Both the position numbers and the translations under genes were made by a program. Source: Nitrosarchaeum koreense MY1 (GTDB taxonomy: Archaea > Thermoproteota > Nitrososphaeria > Nitrososphaerales > Nitrosopumilaceae). Taken from it: a stretch of DNA of 64,000 nucleotides. Location of the stretch: the NCBI RefSeq assembly GCF_000220175.1, contig NZ_AFPU01000001.1, positions 1,523,512 through 1,587,511 of the forward strand. The letters are read 5' to 3'. This document shows positions 17,716 to 26,426 of this stretch, in pieces (position 1 is the first letter of the stretch; each line of letters starts with the position of its first letter). Below the pieces are notes generated by a model. It was not told where the DNA came from and ran no database searches. It was given only the letters and a program-made list of their open reading frames with translations.

Positions 17716-19074
17716 TTACCAAACATCGTCTACTTCATCAAGAACCTTGTATTCTTTTTCTGTTTCACGTTTCAAAAGTTTTAGTCTTGAAATATCTCTA
17801 TCATAAAACAAGTCTATTATCCAATCTAAAAAAATTCTGACTTTTTTATCAGGTGATGGAATTTTTGATAGATAGACATTTCTCCAAATAAGCCAAGCTA
17901 AAAATCCCGAAATATTCATGCCTAGAAATGTTGCAATTCCAGTTCTTTTTCCAATTATTGCCATTTGTCCCTTTGAATGATAAACAAATTTTTCCTTCTC
18001 TGAATTTTTAATTAAGGCATTTAGATTATGTGCAGCAATCTTAGCTTGTGCTTCGGCAATTTGTGCAGTAGGAGCAAATGGTCTATTTGTTTGTGGATCC
18101 ATAAATAATGCACAATCTCCAATTGCAAAAACTCCTGGAAATTCTGGAACTTCAAGAAAATCATTTACAATAATTTTTCCCTTATCTGTTTTGAACATTG
18201 ATCTTTTTATTGTATTTACAGGTGTTACACCTGCAGTCCAAATCAATGTTTTAGTTCTAATTCCATTAATTTTTGATTTGTCTATTGAGTCTTTTGGGTT
18301 TTCATCTAATGATTTTACAGAGACCTCAGTTCCATCAAAACTTGTTACTGCCATACGAAGTTTAATTTCAATTCCTCTTTGAATCATTTTTTCTTTTGCA
18401 AAATCTGCTAATTTTTCATTAAAGCCGGGAAGAATCATTGGAAGAGCTTCTAAAACTATAACACGAATATCGTCTTTGTGAATTGTAGGGTAATGTTTTC
18501 GTGCATCTAATAATAAATCTAATAATTCTCCAGCAGTTTCAATTCCAGCAAATCCTCCCCCCACAATTACAAATGTTAAAAGACTATCACGAAGAATAGT
18601 ATCCGTTTCATTATCAGCTTGTTCAAGCATATCTACGACTCTATTTCTTAAAACAACTGCATCGTTGAGTGTCTTCATTGTATAGGCATTTTTTTCAACA
18701 TCTGCCATTCCAAAAAAATTGGTTTCACTACCTAATGCAACTACTAGATAATCATAATAAATTGAAACACCACGTTTTTCACCCGTGCCCCACAATGTTA
18801 CCAGTTTTCCAAATGGATCTACATTTTTTATTCTACCTTCATAAAATTTAGTCTTTTTACAAATTGCTCTAATAGGCATTACGATATGTCTTGTTTCAAT
18901 AATACCTGATGCTACCTGAGGCAACATTGGAGTAAATAATAAGAAATTATCCTCACTCACCATTACTAATTCAACTTCGGAATTGTTTTTGAAAAAAGAC
19001 TCTAACTGTCTAGCACACTCTACTCCGGCAAACCCCCCTCCTAAAATTACTACTTTCTTCTTATTTTTAGCCAA
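17716..19074 (-). CDS. ndh: Type II NADH dehydrogenase-like flavoprotein
   Basis: 452 residues with two dinucleotide-binding motifs: FAD site VVILGGGFAGVECARQLE at the N-terminus and NAD(P)H site FVIVGGGFAGIETAGELLDL near residue 165, plus the FAD-closing motif GVFAIGDCALF near residue 315. A C-terminal hydrophobic segment (FLGMNISGFLAWLIWRNVYL) is the membrane-contact region typical of NDH-2, which passes electrons from NADH to quinone without pumping protons. Related sulfide:quinone reductases would show extra redox cysteines, which I do not see. Start TTG 19074. Single gene. Confidence 0.88.
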   Translation of the reverse strand: MAKNKKKVVILGGGFAGVECARQLESFFKNNSEVELVMVSEDNFLLFTPMLPQVASGIIETRHIVMPIRAICKKTKFYEGRIKNVDPFGKLVTLWGTGEKRGVSIYYDYLVVALGSETNFFGMADVEKNAYTMKTLNDAVVLRNRVVDMLEQADNETDTILRDSLLTFVIVGGGFAGIETAGELLDLLLDARKHYPTIHKDDIRVIVLEALPMILPGFNEKLADFAKEKMIQRGIEIKLRMAVTSFDGTEVSVKSLDENPKDSIDKSKINGIRTKTLIWTAGVTPVNTIKRSMFKTDKGKIIVNDFLEVPEFPGVFAIGDCALFMDPQTNRPFAPTAQIAEAQAKIAAHNLNALIKNSEKEKFVYHSKGQMAIIGKRTGIATFLGMNISGFLAWLIWRNVYLSKIPSPDKKVRIFLDWIIDLFYDRDISRLKLLKRETEKEYKVLDEVDDVW

Positions 19075-19150
19075 TTACCCTATACCAGAAAATTACTGAA
19101 TATATCCTATGAGATCAAATATTCTGATAATTTATTACTATTTTTTGAAT

Positions 19151-19819
19151 TTATGAAATTTTGACTATGTCTGAGTGAAGTATCTCATACGCCCTTGAGG
19201 CATCTTTTTCATTTAGAATTATAATTATACTCTCTTGACTGAAAAATGCATTTACAAGTTCTATTCCATTATCATGTAAGATCTCTGCAACATAAGATAC
19301 CACATCTGATTGATTTTGATTACTTGGAATTGAAATTCTAATCTTTGCAAGACCGGTACTAAACATACTTTCATTATTTGGTACGTTTTCAAAAATTTGC
19401 CTTATACTTTCTATATCCTCTGTAAGGAATCTAAATGAATCAGACATCCTAAAAAATTCATAATTATTAGTAATTTTTGAGAATTTATCTAAAATTGACA
19501 TTGTATCCATTTCAGCAAAATCTTTCATAGAAAATTTGATATCCATGATTCCATCTGTTAACGAAAGCCTTGCATTCTTCAAAACACTCTCATCCCTGAT
19601 ATTCTCTTTAATTTCAAACGAATCTGCATATCGTTTTATAGCAACTACAATAGTATTGAGATTTACAGTACTGCCCAAAATTCTTTCAATCTCGGGTTGA
19701 ATCTTCACAGCTAATGCTGTATAATTAATCAAATCCATTTTCATGCAATCATAAATTGAACGATTTCTAGTAATAATCTCCCTAACTAATTCAGGTATAG
19801 ACATACTTGAATTTCTCAT
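19151..19819 (-). CDS. Protein with C-terminal ACT-like domain, unknown function
   Basis: 222 residues. The N-terminus (SIPELVREIITRNRSIYDCM) is helical and resembles a helix-turn-helix. Two ACT-like beta-alpha-beta units follow (about 80-110 and 150-220: LAKIRISIPSNQ, VAEILHDNGIELVNAFFSQ, SIIIILNEKDASRAYEIL). The second unit looks like the ligand-binding ACT domain of aspartokinases, but no kinase domain is present, so a regulator sensing a small molecule (perhaps an amino acid) is the likeliest reading. It is divergent from hsp20 and shares its upstream region. Confidence 0.7.
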   Translation of the reverse strand: MRNSSMSIPELVREIITRNRSIYDCMKMDLINYTALAVKIQPEIERILGSTVNLNTIVVAIKRYADSFEIKENIRDESVLKNARLSLTDGIMDIKFSMKDFAEMDTMSILDKFSKITNNYEFFRMSDSFRFLTEDIESIRQIFENVPNNESMFSTGLAKIRISIPSNQNQSDVVSYVAEILHDNGIELVNAFFSQESIIIILNEKDASRAYEILHSDIVKIS

Positions 19820-19856
19820 CAGGCATAATTATACTATGTCAGATATAATAATATTA

Positions 19857-19870
19857 TGTAATATATTACA
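19857..19870. promoter_or_regulatory. Palindrome TGTAAT-AT-ATTACA upstream of hsp20
   Basis: Perfect inverted repeat in the region between the ACT-like gene and hsp20. The same half-sites recur at 19895-19910, on the other side of the TATA box, which suggests a pair of operators. Confidence 0.5.
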
Positions 19871-19886
19871 AAATAATACATAATAT

Positions 19887-19894
19887 TTATATAA
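19887..19894 (+). promoter_or_regulatory. TATA box of hsp20
   Basis: TTTATATA, 31-38 bases before the ATG at 19925. It sits between two TGTAAT/ATTACA palindromes. Confidence 0.55.
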
Positions 19895-19910
19895 TGTAAT
19901 GTATATTACA
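19895..19910. promoter_or_regulatory. Palindrome TGTAAT-GTAT-ATTACA at the hsp20 promoter
   Basis: Inverted repeat directly after the TATA box and just before the expected transcription start, a position where a bound repressor would block initiation. It shares half-sites with 19857-19870. Confidence 0.5.
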
Positions 19911-19924
19911 TATAGTAGATAAAT

Positions 19925-20422
19925 ATGACAATGTTTGATGATGAATTTGATAGAATCTTCAAGAGAATGTCAGGCTCATTTTTTGATATAGATGACATAT
20001 TTGAAGAATTCAAGAAAAGTGATTCCAATGCTGGCCCAATTTATTATGGTTATACAATGACCGTTGGTCCTAATGGAAAACCGGTTCTAAAAGAATATGG
20101 AAACGTAAAACCAGGATTACTTCCTACATCTGATAATAGAGAACCAATTGTAGATGTAATTGTCGATGAAAAAGAAAAACAAGTGAAACTTGTAGCAGAA
20201 ATGCCGGGAGTTGAAAAGACAGATGTTAAAATTTTGGTCCAAGACCAATTAGTAGATATTTCTGCAGAACATGGTGAAAAGAAATACCATACAAAAGTTC
20301 CAATCAACCATAAAGTTGATGAAAACTCTGCCAAAGCTTCATACAAAAATGGAATTCTTGAACTTGTCTTCAAATTGATTGAAGATACAAAACCAAAAGG
20401 CAAAAAAGTGGAGGTTGAATAA
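19925..20422 (+). CDS. hsp20: Hsp20/alpha-crystallin small heat shock protein
   Basis: 165 residues. The alpha-crystallin domain occupies the C-terminal half: REPIVDVIVDEKEKQVKLVA, EMPGVEKTDVKILVQDQLV, and the closing ASYKNGILELVFKL motif. The N-terminus carries an acidic stretch and a GYTMTVGPNGKP segment. Small heat shock proteins hold unfolding proteins for later refolding. It is followed by the Cdc48-type ATPase gene with a 7-bp hairpin spanning the stop codon, so the two form a protein quality-control operon. The promoter carries a pair of palindromes that may be heat-shock operators. Confidence 0.9.
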   Translation: MTMFDDEFDRIFKRMSGSFFDIDDIFEEFKKSDSNAGPIYYGYTMTVGPNGKPVLKEYGNVKPGLLPTSDNREPIVDVIVDEKEKQVKLVAEMPGVEKTDVKILVQDQLVDISAEHGEKKYHTKVPINHKVDENSAKASYKNGILELVFKLIEDTKPKGKKVEVE

Positions 20423-20428
20423 ACCTCC
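20410..20428 (+). other. Perfect hairpin spanning the hsp20 stop codon
   Basis: GGAGGTT, loop GAATA, AACCTCC: a 7-bp stem with a 5-base loop that contains the first two bases of the TAA stop. In the mRNA it lies between the two cistrons and ends 10 bases before the GGAG ribosome site of the next gene. It could stabilise the upstream message or tune expression of the ATPase. Confidence 0.55.
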
Positions 20429-20437
20429 CTAAATTTT

Positions 20438-20441
20438 GGAG
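20438..20441 (+). promoter_or_regulatory. Ribosome binding site (GGAG) of the Cdc48 gene
   Basis: GGAG six bases before ATG 20448. It selects this ATG over the in-frame TTG at 20436, which overlaps the site itself. Confidence 0.6.
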
Positions 20442-20447
20442 AAAAAC

Positions 20448-22592
20448 ATGGATGAAATTATTTTAAAAATTGTTGAAATTCCACAACAACATATTGGTAG
20501 AGGAAGAGCTATAGTTGATCCTAAAATTATTGAAGAAACTAAATGGAAACCAGGACAAATCTTAGAATTAACATATAATAAAAAAACACATGTAAAACTT
20601 TGGCCTGGTTCAACTGAAGAATATGGTACTGGTGTTATCAAAATTGATGGAATGACTAGACAAAATATTGGAGCTGGAATTGGTGATAAAATTTCTATAA
20701 AATCAGTAGAAGCTGCAGACGCAGAACAAATTACTTTATCTCCAACTGAAAAATTAGCTATTGATGAAGAACAATTACATGATGTTATGATTACAAATTT
20801 TCAAAATCATGTATTTACAGTTCATGATTCAATTCAACTTCCAACTCAAATGGGAGGAAAAATTCAATTTATTGTAACTAGTACAAAACCATCAAAACCA
20901 GTAATTGTAACAGAAAGTACAATATTCAAACTCGGTTCTATGACAAAAGCAGTTGACACTAATGTGCCAAGAATAACTTATGATGAATTAGGTGGTTTAA
21001 AAAACGAAGTTAGAAAAATTCGTGAAATGGTAGAACTACCAATGAGGCATCCTGAATTATTTGAAAAAATAGGCGTAGAAGCACCAAAAGGTGTATTGTT
21101 ATACGGTCCACCTGGAACAGGAAAGACTTTACTTGCAAAAGCCGTAGCTGGAGAAACAAACGCTCATTTCATTTCACTTAGTGGTCCAGAGATTATGGGA
21201 AAATATTATGGAGAAAGTGAAGAAAAAATTAGAGAAATTTTCTCACAGGCTGAGGAAAATGCACCTAGTATAATCTTCATAGATGAGATTGATTCTATTG
21301 CTCCAAAAAGAGATGAAGTGTCTGGTGAAGTAGAGAAAAGAATAGTTTCACAACTATTGACATTAATGGATGGAATGAAATCTAGAGGAAAAGTAGTAGT
21401 TATTGCAGCTACTAACAGACCAGATTCTATAGATCCAGCACTTAGAAGACCGGGCAGATTTGATAGAGAGATAGAAATTGGAATTCCAGATACTGAAGGT
21501 AGGTTTGACATTCTCTCAATTCATACACGTGGAATGCCAATTGATGAAAAAGTAGATCTTAAACAAATTTCAAAAATTACGCATGGATTTGTAGGAGCTG
21601 ATTTAGAAGTATTATCCAAAGAAGCTGCAATGAGATCTCTTCGAAGAATTCTTCCTGATATTGATCTTGATGAAGAAAAAATTTCATCTGAAATTCTTCA
21701 AAAAATAAAAATCACAAGTGAAGATTTCAGAGATGCATTAAAAGAAGTTAGGCCAAGTGCACTTAGAGAAGTACAAATCCAAATTCCAGATGTTAGTTGG
21801 GATGATGTTGGCGGTTTAGATAAACTAAAAGAAGAACTTTTAGAGGCTGTTGAATGGCCTATGAAATACAAAGAAGCGTTTGATTATGTTAATGTAGAAA
21901 GTCCAAAGGGAATTCTACTTCATGGTCCACCTGGAACAGGTAAAACTTTGATTGCAAAAGCACTTGCTAAAATGACAGAATCAAACTTTATCAGCATTAA
22001 AGGTCCTGAACTCCTTTCAAAATGGGTTGGTGAATCTGAAAAAGGAGTTAGAGAAATTTTCAGGAAAGCACGACAAGCAGCGCCATGTATTATCTTCTTA
22101 GATGAAGTTGATGCACTTGTACCACGAAGAGGAAGTGGAGATTCGAGCTCACATGTTACAGAAAATGTAGTCTCACAAATTTTAACTGAAATTGATGGGC
22201 TTGAAGAATTACACAATGTATTGATCATTGGTGCAACAAACCGATTAGATATCATAGACGAAGCATTACTAAGGCCTGGAAGATTTGATAGAATCATAGA
22301 AGTTCCAACCCCTGACTCAAAAGGAAGACAACATATCTTTGAGATTCACACTAAAAAGAAACCCCTTGCTAGTGATGTAAGTATTGCAAAACTAGTAGAA
22401 TTAACAGATGGTTTTAGTGGTGCAGAAATTGCAGCTGTAGCAAATAGAGCAGCAATTACTGCTTTAAAGAGATATGTGAGTGGAAAATCAAAGAATGTAA
22501 AAGAAATCAAGATATCACAAGAAGATCTACTCGATTCAATCAATAAGGTAAAGCCTGGAAGAGATGTTCCTATTCCACAATCCATAAAATAG
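20448..22592 (+). CDS. Cdc48/VCP/VAT-type AAA+ ATPase
   Basis: 714 residues. Seen: N-terminal double-psi-barrel and substrate domain (1-180), D1 ATPase with Walker [21 protein letters not shown] (near 216) and [15 protein letters not shown]2 ATPase with [20 protein letters not shown] (near 490) and [15 protein letters not shown]; arginine-finger segments [14 protein letters not shown] and [13 protein letters not shown] follow each. It unfolds proteins for degradation by the proteasome. The short C-terminus ([14 protein letters not shown]) lacks a clear HbYX motif. Downstream of hsp20 in the same transcription unit. Confidence 0.95.
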   Translation: MDEIILKIVEIPQQHIGRGRAIVDPKIIEETKWKPGQILELTYNKKTHVKLWPGSTEEYGTGVIKIDGMTRQNIGAGIGDKISIKSVEAADAEQITLSPTEKLAIDEEQLHDVMITNFQNHVFTVHDSIQLPTQMGGKIQFIVTSTKPSKPVIVTESTIFKLGSMTKAVDTNVPRITYDELGGLKNEVRKIREMVELPMRHPELFEKIGVEAPKGVLLYGPPGTGKTLLAKAVAGETNAHFISLSGPEIMGKYYGESEEKIREIFSQAEENAPSIIFIDEIDSIAPKRDEVSGEVEKRIVSQLLTLMDGMKSRGKVVVIAATNRPDSIDPALRRPGRFDREIEIGIPDTEGRFDILSIHTRGMPIDEKVDLKQISKITHGFVGADLEVLSKEAAMRSLRRILPDIDLDEEKISSEILQKIKITSEDFRDALKEVRPSALREVQIQIPDVSWDDVGGLDKLKEELLEAVEWPMKYKEAFDYVNVESPKGILLHGPPGTGKTLIAKALAKMTESNFISIKGPELLSKWVGESEKGVREIFRKARQAAPCIIFLDEVDALVPRRGSGDSSSHVTENVVSQILTEIDGLEELHNVLIIGATNRLDIIDEALLRPGRFDRIIEVPTPDSKGRQHIFEIHTKKKPLASDVSIAKLVELTDGFSGAEIAAVANRAAITALKRYVSGKSKNVKEIKISQEDLLDSINKVKPGRDVPIPQSIK

Positions 22593-22622
22593 TCTAAATA
22601 CTAAGGGAGATCATACAAATCA

Positions 22623-22841
22623 ATGAAGCTATATCTTGACTTTAATCCATGCCAAGAATGTAATACAATGATGGCCGAATTAAGTAGTCCTGAAATGCTA
22701 TTTGCTGATGCAAAGAAAAGAGCTGACGAGTCTGCAAAATTTTTACGACACCTCACGTATAATCATAATGAGGTCGTACAAGCAGTTATGGAAGATCTAC
22801 CTAAACAAAAAAGAGATCAAGAGTTTGATTTCTTTAAATAA
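22623..22841 (+). CDS. Small conserved protein with CxxC
   Basis: 72 residues starting MKLYLDFNPCQECNTMM, with a single CxxC near residue 10 and a charged C-terminus ending QEFDFFK. No family is recognised. It follows the Cdc48 gene by 30 bases on the same strand and may be in its operon; a single CxxC is compatible with metal binding or redox activity, but no partner cysteines are seen. Confidence 0.65.
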   Translation: MKLYLDFNPCQECNTMMAELSSPEMLFADAKKRADESAKFLRHLTYNHNEVVQAVMEDLPKQKRDQEFDFFK

Positions 22842-22868
22842 ATAAATTTTTTAATTAATAGTCTATTT

Positions 22869-23789
22869 TTATTCCATTATTTTTAATGTTTTTTTAATTA
22901 AGACAACTCTATTTCTTATGGTAACATCACTTACTCCAGATGCCTCTGCAAATTTCTTCTGACTAATTTTCTCATTATTAATTATACATGAAATATACAG
23001 AGAAGCAGCTGCTTGTGCTACAGGATGTTTACCTGCAGTAATTTCTTTTATTTCACAACGTTTTAAGATATCAAACGCATCGCGTTTTGTTTTTTCTTTC
23101 AAATTCATATTATTTGAAATTTTAGAAATAAACGATGATGTATCATATTGATTTAGATTTAATCCTAGTTTTTTGATAATCGTTCTCAAATCTCTTGATA
23201 AGATTCTTCTCTCTGTATTTCCAGCAATTGCAATATCATCTAATGTTCTAGGAATGTTATTTTCTCTACATGCTGCATACAAAGACGCAGAAACTAATGA
23301 AGCCATAGTTCTACCCCTAGTTAGTTTGGCACTTGAAATTTTTCTATAAATATAAGCTGCATTTTCAACTACACTATCTGGTATTCCTAATTTTGTCTTC
23401 ATTCCATTTAATATAGTAAAAGCTTTGCTTAGTGAGACAGTTGATCTAGATTTGCTTCTTTGATCCCATGTACGAAGTCTCTTAAAGTCATATTTTGTTT
23501 TATTTGATAAGGTATTACCTGAAGAGTCTTTGTTTGCTCCAATTACACTTGATAATCCTCTGTCATACATAGTTAATGATGTTGCAGGACCAGTTCTTGA
23601 TAATTTTAAAAAATCTTCCTGGCCATACCCATTTCCTTCATTTGAAGTATCAGATATGTTTTGCACTAGAACAATACCGCATCCCCCACAAAACATTTCA
23701 CCTCTTTCTGAATCAGTAATTATGGGATAGGTTTTGCAAGTGTCTAGTTTACACTTGACATCATAATTATTTGAATAATCTTCTAACAC
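22869..23789 (-). CDS. tfb: Transcription initiation factor B (TFB), paralogue 1
   Basis: Archaeal TFIIB homologue that bridges TBP-bound promoters and RNA polymerase. Seen: an N-terminal zinc ribbon (VKCKLDTCKTYPIITDSERG, then MFCGGCGIVL), the B-reader/linker (LSRTGPATSLTMYDRGLSSV) and two cyclin-like repeats (about 120-205 and 215-305). The zinc ribbon's first pair is C-x4-C rather than the usual C-x2-C. The frame extends upstream to 23870, but the upstream part is hydrophobic and a TATA box at 23811-23820 is 26 bases before GTG 23789, which is used here. A second TFB is at 37853. Confidence 0.9.
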   Translation of the reverse strand: MLEDYSNNYDVKCKLDTCKTYPIITDSERGEMFCGGCGIVLVQNISDTSNEGNGYGQEDFLKLSRTGPATSLTMYDRGLSSVIGANKDSSGNTLSNKTKYDFKRLRTWDQRSKSRSTVSLSKAFTILNGMKTKLGIPDSVVENAAYIYRKISSAKLTRGRTMASLVSASLYAACRENNIPRTLDDIAIAGNTERRILSRDLRTIIKKLGLNLNQYDTSSFISKISNNMNLKEKTKRDAFDILKRCEIKEITAGKHPVAQAAASLYISCIINNEKISQKKFAEASGVSDVTIRNRVVLIKKTLKIME

Positions 23790-23810
23790 TGTTATGTATA
23801 ATATACATTC

Positions 23811-23820
23811 ATAAAATAAA
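23811..23820 (-). promoter_or_regulatory. TATA box of tfb paralogue 1
   Basis: Minus-strand TTTATTTTAT centred 26 bases before GTG 23789. It supports the shorter reading of the TFB gene and a leaderless mRNA. Confidence 0.5.
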
Positions 23821-23963
23821 AATAAATTGAAACAGGTAATTTTAATACAAAAAGACAATTTTAACTTCAAAAAATTCCTCTAATTTTGTTTAGAATAAAT
23901 TCTATTTGCTATAGAAAATACTTTTTAATAAATGTTAAAAATAAATTTTTTAAAAATTAGAGA

Positions 23964-24158
23964 CTATTCTTTTCGTATAGATTCTAAAGAGTGACCACGA
24001 TTAACAATCATTTGAGTGATTGCTTCAGTAGTATACTCGATACCATGTTCCTCTTCAAAATGTTGTCGTAGTTTTTCAAGGAGTGTGATGTTTTTCTCTC
24101 CATCCAAAACGAATTCACACTCAAATCCATAATCTTGACATCTTAGTTTCAGCGTCAT
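23964..24158 (-). CDS. DUF1059-family small protein
   Basis: 64 residues: MTLKLRCQDYGFECEFVLDG at the start (DUF1059 begins with a Cys-containing CxDxGxxC-type strand), then a helix LLEKLRQHFEEEHGIEYTTE and a C-terminal helix. DUF1059 proteins are small, of unknown role, and widespread in archaea and bacteria. Single gene, separated from the fluoride channel gene by a divergent 130-base spacer. Confidence 0.8.
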   Translation of the reverse strand: MTLKLRCQDYGFECEFVLDGEKNITLLEKLRQHFEEEHGIEYTTEAITQMIVNRGHSLESIRKE

Positions 24159-24289
24159 TCATTGTGCAAAAATTATCAAAGCTATAAAAATCCTCAGTTT
24201 AGCATTCAGAATAACAAATTACTGTCTTAATTGGATGAAAAATCAACTTTCACACTAATTATATCTAATAATCTAAAAATTAGAGGTAC

Positions 24290-24670
24290 ATGAAAGGTTT
24301 AGAATTTGTATTTTTAGCAGTCGGATCCGTGCTTGGAGCTTTTCTAAGATATAAAATAACAGAATCACCACTGCTGTTTAATTCATTACCTCTTAATGTT
24401 TTGATTGTTAATATTATTGGAGCATTTGTCTTAGGCATGTTTATCGTTATATCAGAACAGTGGAATCTTGATGGGAGATATTCACTACTAGCTGCAGTAG
24501 GTTTCTGTGGTTCACTTACTACAATGTCATCTTTTGCGTTAGATTCTAGTAATCTGTTTGATAATCATCATTATGGTACTTTAGCTATTAATCTTGTTGC
24601 AAATGTTGGTTTATCTATTGGTGCATTAGTTGGTGGAAGATCATTAATGTCTACTATAGTAAATGGTTAA
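24290..24670 (+). CDS. crcB: Fluoride channel, CrcB/Fluc
   Basis: 126 residues with four TM helices. Seen: N-terminal GSVLGAFLRYKIT (the GxxGAxxRY motif), NVLIVNIIGAFVLGMF (Asn-containing second helix), GFCGSLTTMSSFALDS (G-x2-G-x2-TTxSSF, the fluoride pore), and a last helix with NLVANVGLSIGALVGG. Fluc proteins form dual-topology dimers that export F-. A single-gene version implies a homodimer. No fluoride riboswitch is visible in front of it. It ends exactly against the convergent CBS gene, with no spacer. Confidence 0.93.
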   Translation: MKGLEFVFLAVGSVLGAFLRYKITESPLLFNSLPLNVLIVNIIGAFVLGMFIVISEQWNLDGRYSLLAAVGFCGSLTTMSSFALDSSNLFDNHHYGTLAINLVANVGLSIGALVGGRSLMSTIVNG

Positions 24671-25132
24671 TCAATTGTATGGGCTATATTGTTTGTAAAC
24701 TTTGATCACTGATTCATGATACATTTTTCTAATATCTTCATCTGTTGATATTGCAAGACGATTTACTAGATCTGTAGCAGTGATAATTCCTATAACTTTA
24801 TCATCTTCTATAATTGGTAGTTTACGAATACCTCTAGTATACATTAGATCAGCTACCATCCACACTGATTCATCAGGACCTATTGCAATTAGAGGAGTTG
24901 ACATAATCTGTTTTACTGGAGTCGTAATTTGATAAGCATGAGCTACAATCTTTACTGCAAAATCTCTATCTGTAATTATTCCTACAGGTGTATTATTTTC
25001 CATAACTATGATAGCTCCCACTTTTACATCTTCCATTAATTTTGCCGCTTCATTTACAGTAATTGTAGAATCTACTGCAATCACAGATTTTGTCATAATG
25101 TCTCTAACCGTAATTTTATCTGCATCAGTCAT
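24671..25132 (-). CDS. CBS-domain pair protein
   Basis: About 153 residues from ATG 25132, forming two CBS motifs (one Bateman module): VRDIMTKSVIAVDSTITVNE, AIIVMENNTPVGIITDRDFA, then VKQIMSTPLIAIGPDESVWM and GIITATDLVNRL. CBS pairs usually bind adenine nucleotides and act as energy sensors. The start at 25132 is supported by a TATA box (25158-25163) 28 bases away; the frame extends to 25183 but that part is not CBS-like. It lies divergent from the UspA gene at 25247, in an island of CBS and Usp proteins. Confidence 0.88.
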   Translation of the reverse strand: MTDADKITVRDIMTKSVIAVDSTITVNEAAKLMEDVKVGAIIVMENNTPVGIITDRDFAVKIVAHAYQITTPVKQIMSTPLIAIGPDESVWMVADLMYTRGIRKLPIIEDDKVIGIITATDLVNRLAISTDEDIRKMYHESVIKVYKQYSPYN

Positions 25133-25157
25133 TTTCAAATTATTATTGAATTTTCTG

Positions 25158-25163
25158 TATATA
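25158..25163 (-). promoter_or_regulatory. TATA box of the first CBS gene
   Basis: TATATA centred 28 bases before ATG 25132. It marks the start of a leaderless mRNA. Confidence 0.5.
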
Positions 25164-25246
25164 GTGGCTATGTACAATTTCATAGTTGAAAATCAAACTC
25201 GATAATGTTGTGATACTCTTAATTTCAGTTCTTTTATTAGTTAATT

Positions 25247-25669
25247 ATGAAAGATATTAAAAAAATACTTGTTCCTATTGATGGTTCTAAAAATTCTATG
25301 AGGGGATTGGATGAGGCAATTTATCTTGCAAGACAATGTCATGCAACAATTACAGGATTGTATGTAATTCCAATAGCAAAACCCTTAACAGATTCACAAA
25401 TTTCTTATCTGGAAAAATATTTACTGAATAACGCTTCAAAATTTATGTCAAAAGCGAAAATACGTTGTGGACAAAATGGCATTCTTTTTGATGATGATAT
25501 TGCTTATGGTGACGAAGGGCCAAAAATCATAAACTATGCAGAGAACAAAGCATATGATATTATTGTTATCGGATCTAGAGGAATGAGTTCTATTAAAGAG
25601 ACTTTTCTAGGAAGTACATCCAATTATGTTTTACACAAATCAAAAATTCCAGTGTTAATTGTAAAATAA
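25247..25669 (+). CDS. Universal stress protein (UspA), copy A
   Basis: 140 residues of the Usp fold: ILVPIDGSKNSMRGLDEAIY at the N-terminus and the ATP-binding signature IVIGSRGMSSIKETFLGSTS (G-x2-G-x9-GS type) near residue 105, ending VLHKSKIPVLIVK. Usp proteins of this class bind ATP and help survival under stress. The first 122 bases of the repeat (25254-25375), coding for residues 3 to 43, are identical to the inverted copy B at 26903-27325, while the rest differs. Same strand as the CBS gene at 25741. Confidence 0.92.
   Translation: MKDIKKILVPIDGSKNSMRGLDEAIYLARQCHATITGLYVIPIAKPLTDSQISYLEKYLLNNASKFMSKAKIRCGQNGILFDDDIAYGDEGPKIINYAENKAYDIIVIGSRGMSSIKETFLGSTSNYVLHKSKIPVLIVK
25254..25375 (+). 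repeat. 122-bp perfect inverted repeat, left copy
   Basis: Exactly identical, base for base, to the reverse complement of 27191-27312. It covers the N-terminal coding part of UspA copy A. The frame is the same in both copies, so recombination between them would make in-frame hybrids. Confidence 0.95.
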
Positions 25670-25740
25670 TCAATTATTCAGTTACTTTCTTGCATGAAAA
25701 TAAGGATCTTATTTATAAAAAGAAAATCATAGAAAATAAC

Positions 25741-26184
25741 ATGGCACATACATTTGTAAAAGATGTAATGATTAATGATTTAGCCACACTAGACGTGTCT
25801 ACTTCAATTAAAGATGCTGCAAAATTAATGGATGAAAAGAACATTGGTTGCATAATTGTAACTAAAAATCAGTTACCTGTAGGAATTTTAACCGAAAGAG
25901 ATTTCGTTAAACGCATAACTGCTAAAGAAAAACCACTATCTACAGTATTAGAAGAAGTAATGTCTTCACCGTTGATTGAAATAGACTCAAATGAAACAGT
26001 ATGGGAAGCTGCCCAAATTATGAAAATAAATAATATTCACAAATTACCTGTCAAAAAAGATAACCACATTATTGGAATTGTTACAACTACAGACTTAGTA
26101 AAAATTTGTAGTGTTGGTTCTGATTCAGAAATGAGGAGAATCTGTGATCAAATTATTACTAGAATGGAAAAAGAGAATTTTTGA
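25741..26184 (+). CDS. CBS-domain pair protein
   Basis: About 147 residues with two CBS motifs: VKDVMINDLATLDVSTSIKD, GCIIVTKNQLPVGILTERDF, VLEEVMSSPLIEIDSNETVW, HKLPVKKDNHIIGIVTTTDL. The frame opens at TTG 25690, but ATG 25741 (MAHTFVKDVM) directly precedes the first motif and is preferred. It lies downstream of UspA copy A on the same strand, inside the segment bounded by the 122-bp inverted repeat. Likely nucleotide sensing. Confidence 0.88.
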   Translation: MAHTFVKDVMINDLATLDVSTSIKDAAKLMDEKNIGCIIVTKNQLPVGILTERDFVKRITAKEKPLSTVLEEVMSSPLIEIDSNETVWEAAQIMKINNIHKLPVKKDNHIIGIVTTTDLVKICSVGSDSEMRRICDQIITRMEKENF

Positions 26185-26192
26185 GTTTAAAC

Positions 26193-26423
26193 ATGGTTTT
26201 TTCATATCATGTTATTAAATTTGAATCAATTTCGTTTTTACAAGGTACAAATTGGTCTCAATCAGTAGGAGATAAAGGAGTTTTATACAAATCACTTAAA
26301 GATCCTTATTCTAAATTGATAATTGAAACATCGGACAATTCAGAAAAATTATTTCATGTTCCTAAAGATAGAACAGTAATTGTTGTAAACAAAGTTGTTC
26401 ATTTTCTTGGAGAATTAGTCTAA
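26193..26423 (+). CDS. Small hypothetical protein
   Basis: About 76 residues from ATG 26193 (MVFSYHVIKFES), with mixed beta-strand character (VLYKSLKDPYSKLIIETSD, LFHVPKDRTVIVVNKVVHFL). No family is recognised. It is 8 bases after the CBS gene and convergent with the third Usp gene 3 bases away. Plausibly cotranscribed with the CBS gene. The frame can be read from TTG 26181, overlapping the CBS stop. Confidence 0.55.
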   Translation: MVFSYHVIKFESISFLQGTNWSQSVGDKGVLYKSLKDPYSKLIIETSDNSEKLFHVPKDRTVIVVNKVVHFLGELV

Positions 26424-26426
26424 GAA

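Noticed and set aside
24159-24290. Fluoride riboswitch upstream of crcB
   Set aside because: The 130-base spacer shows none of the conserved fluoride riboswitch sequence; it is AT-rich and unstructured by eye.
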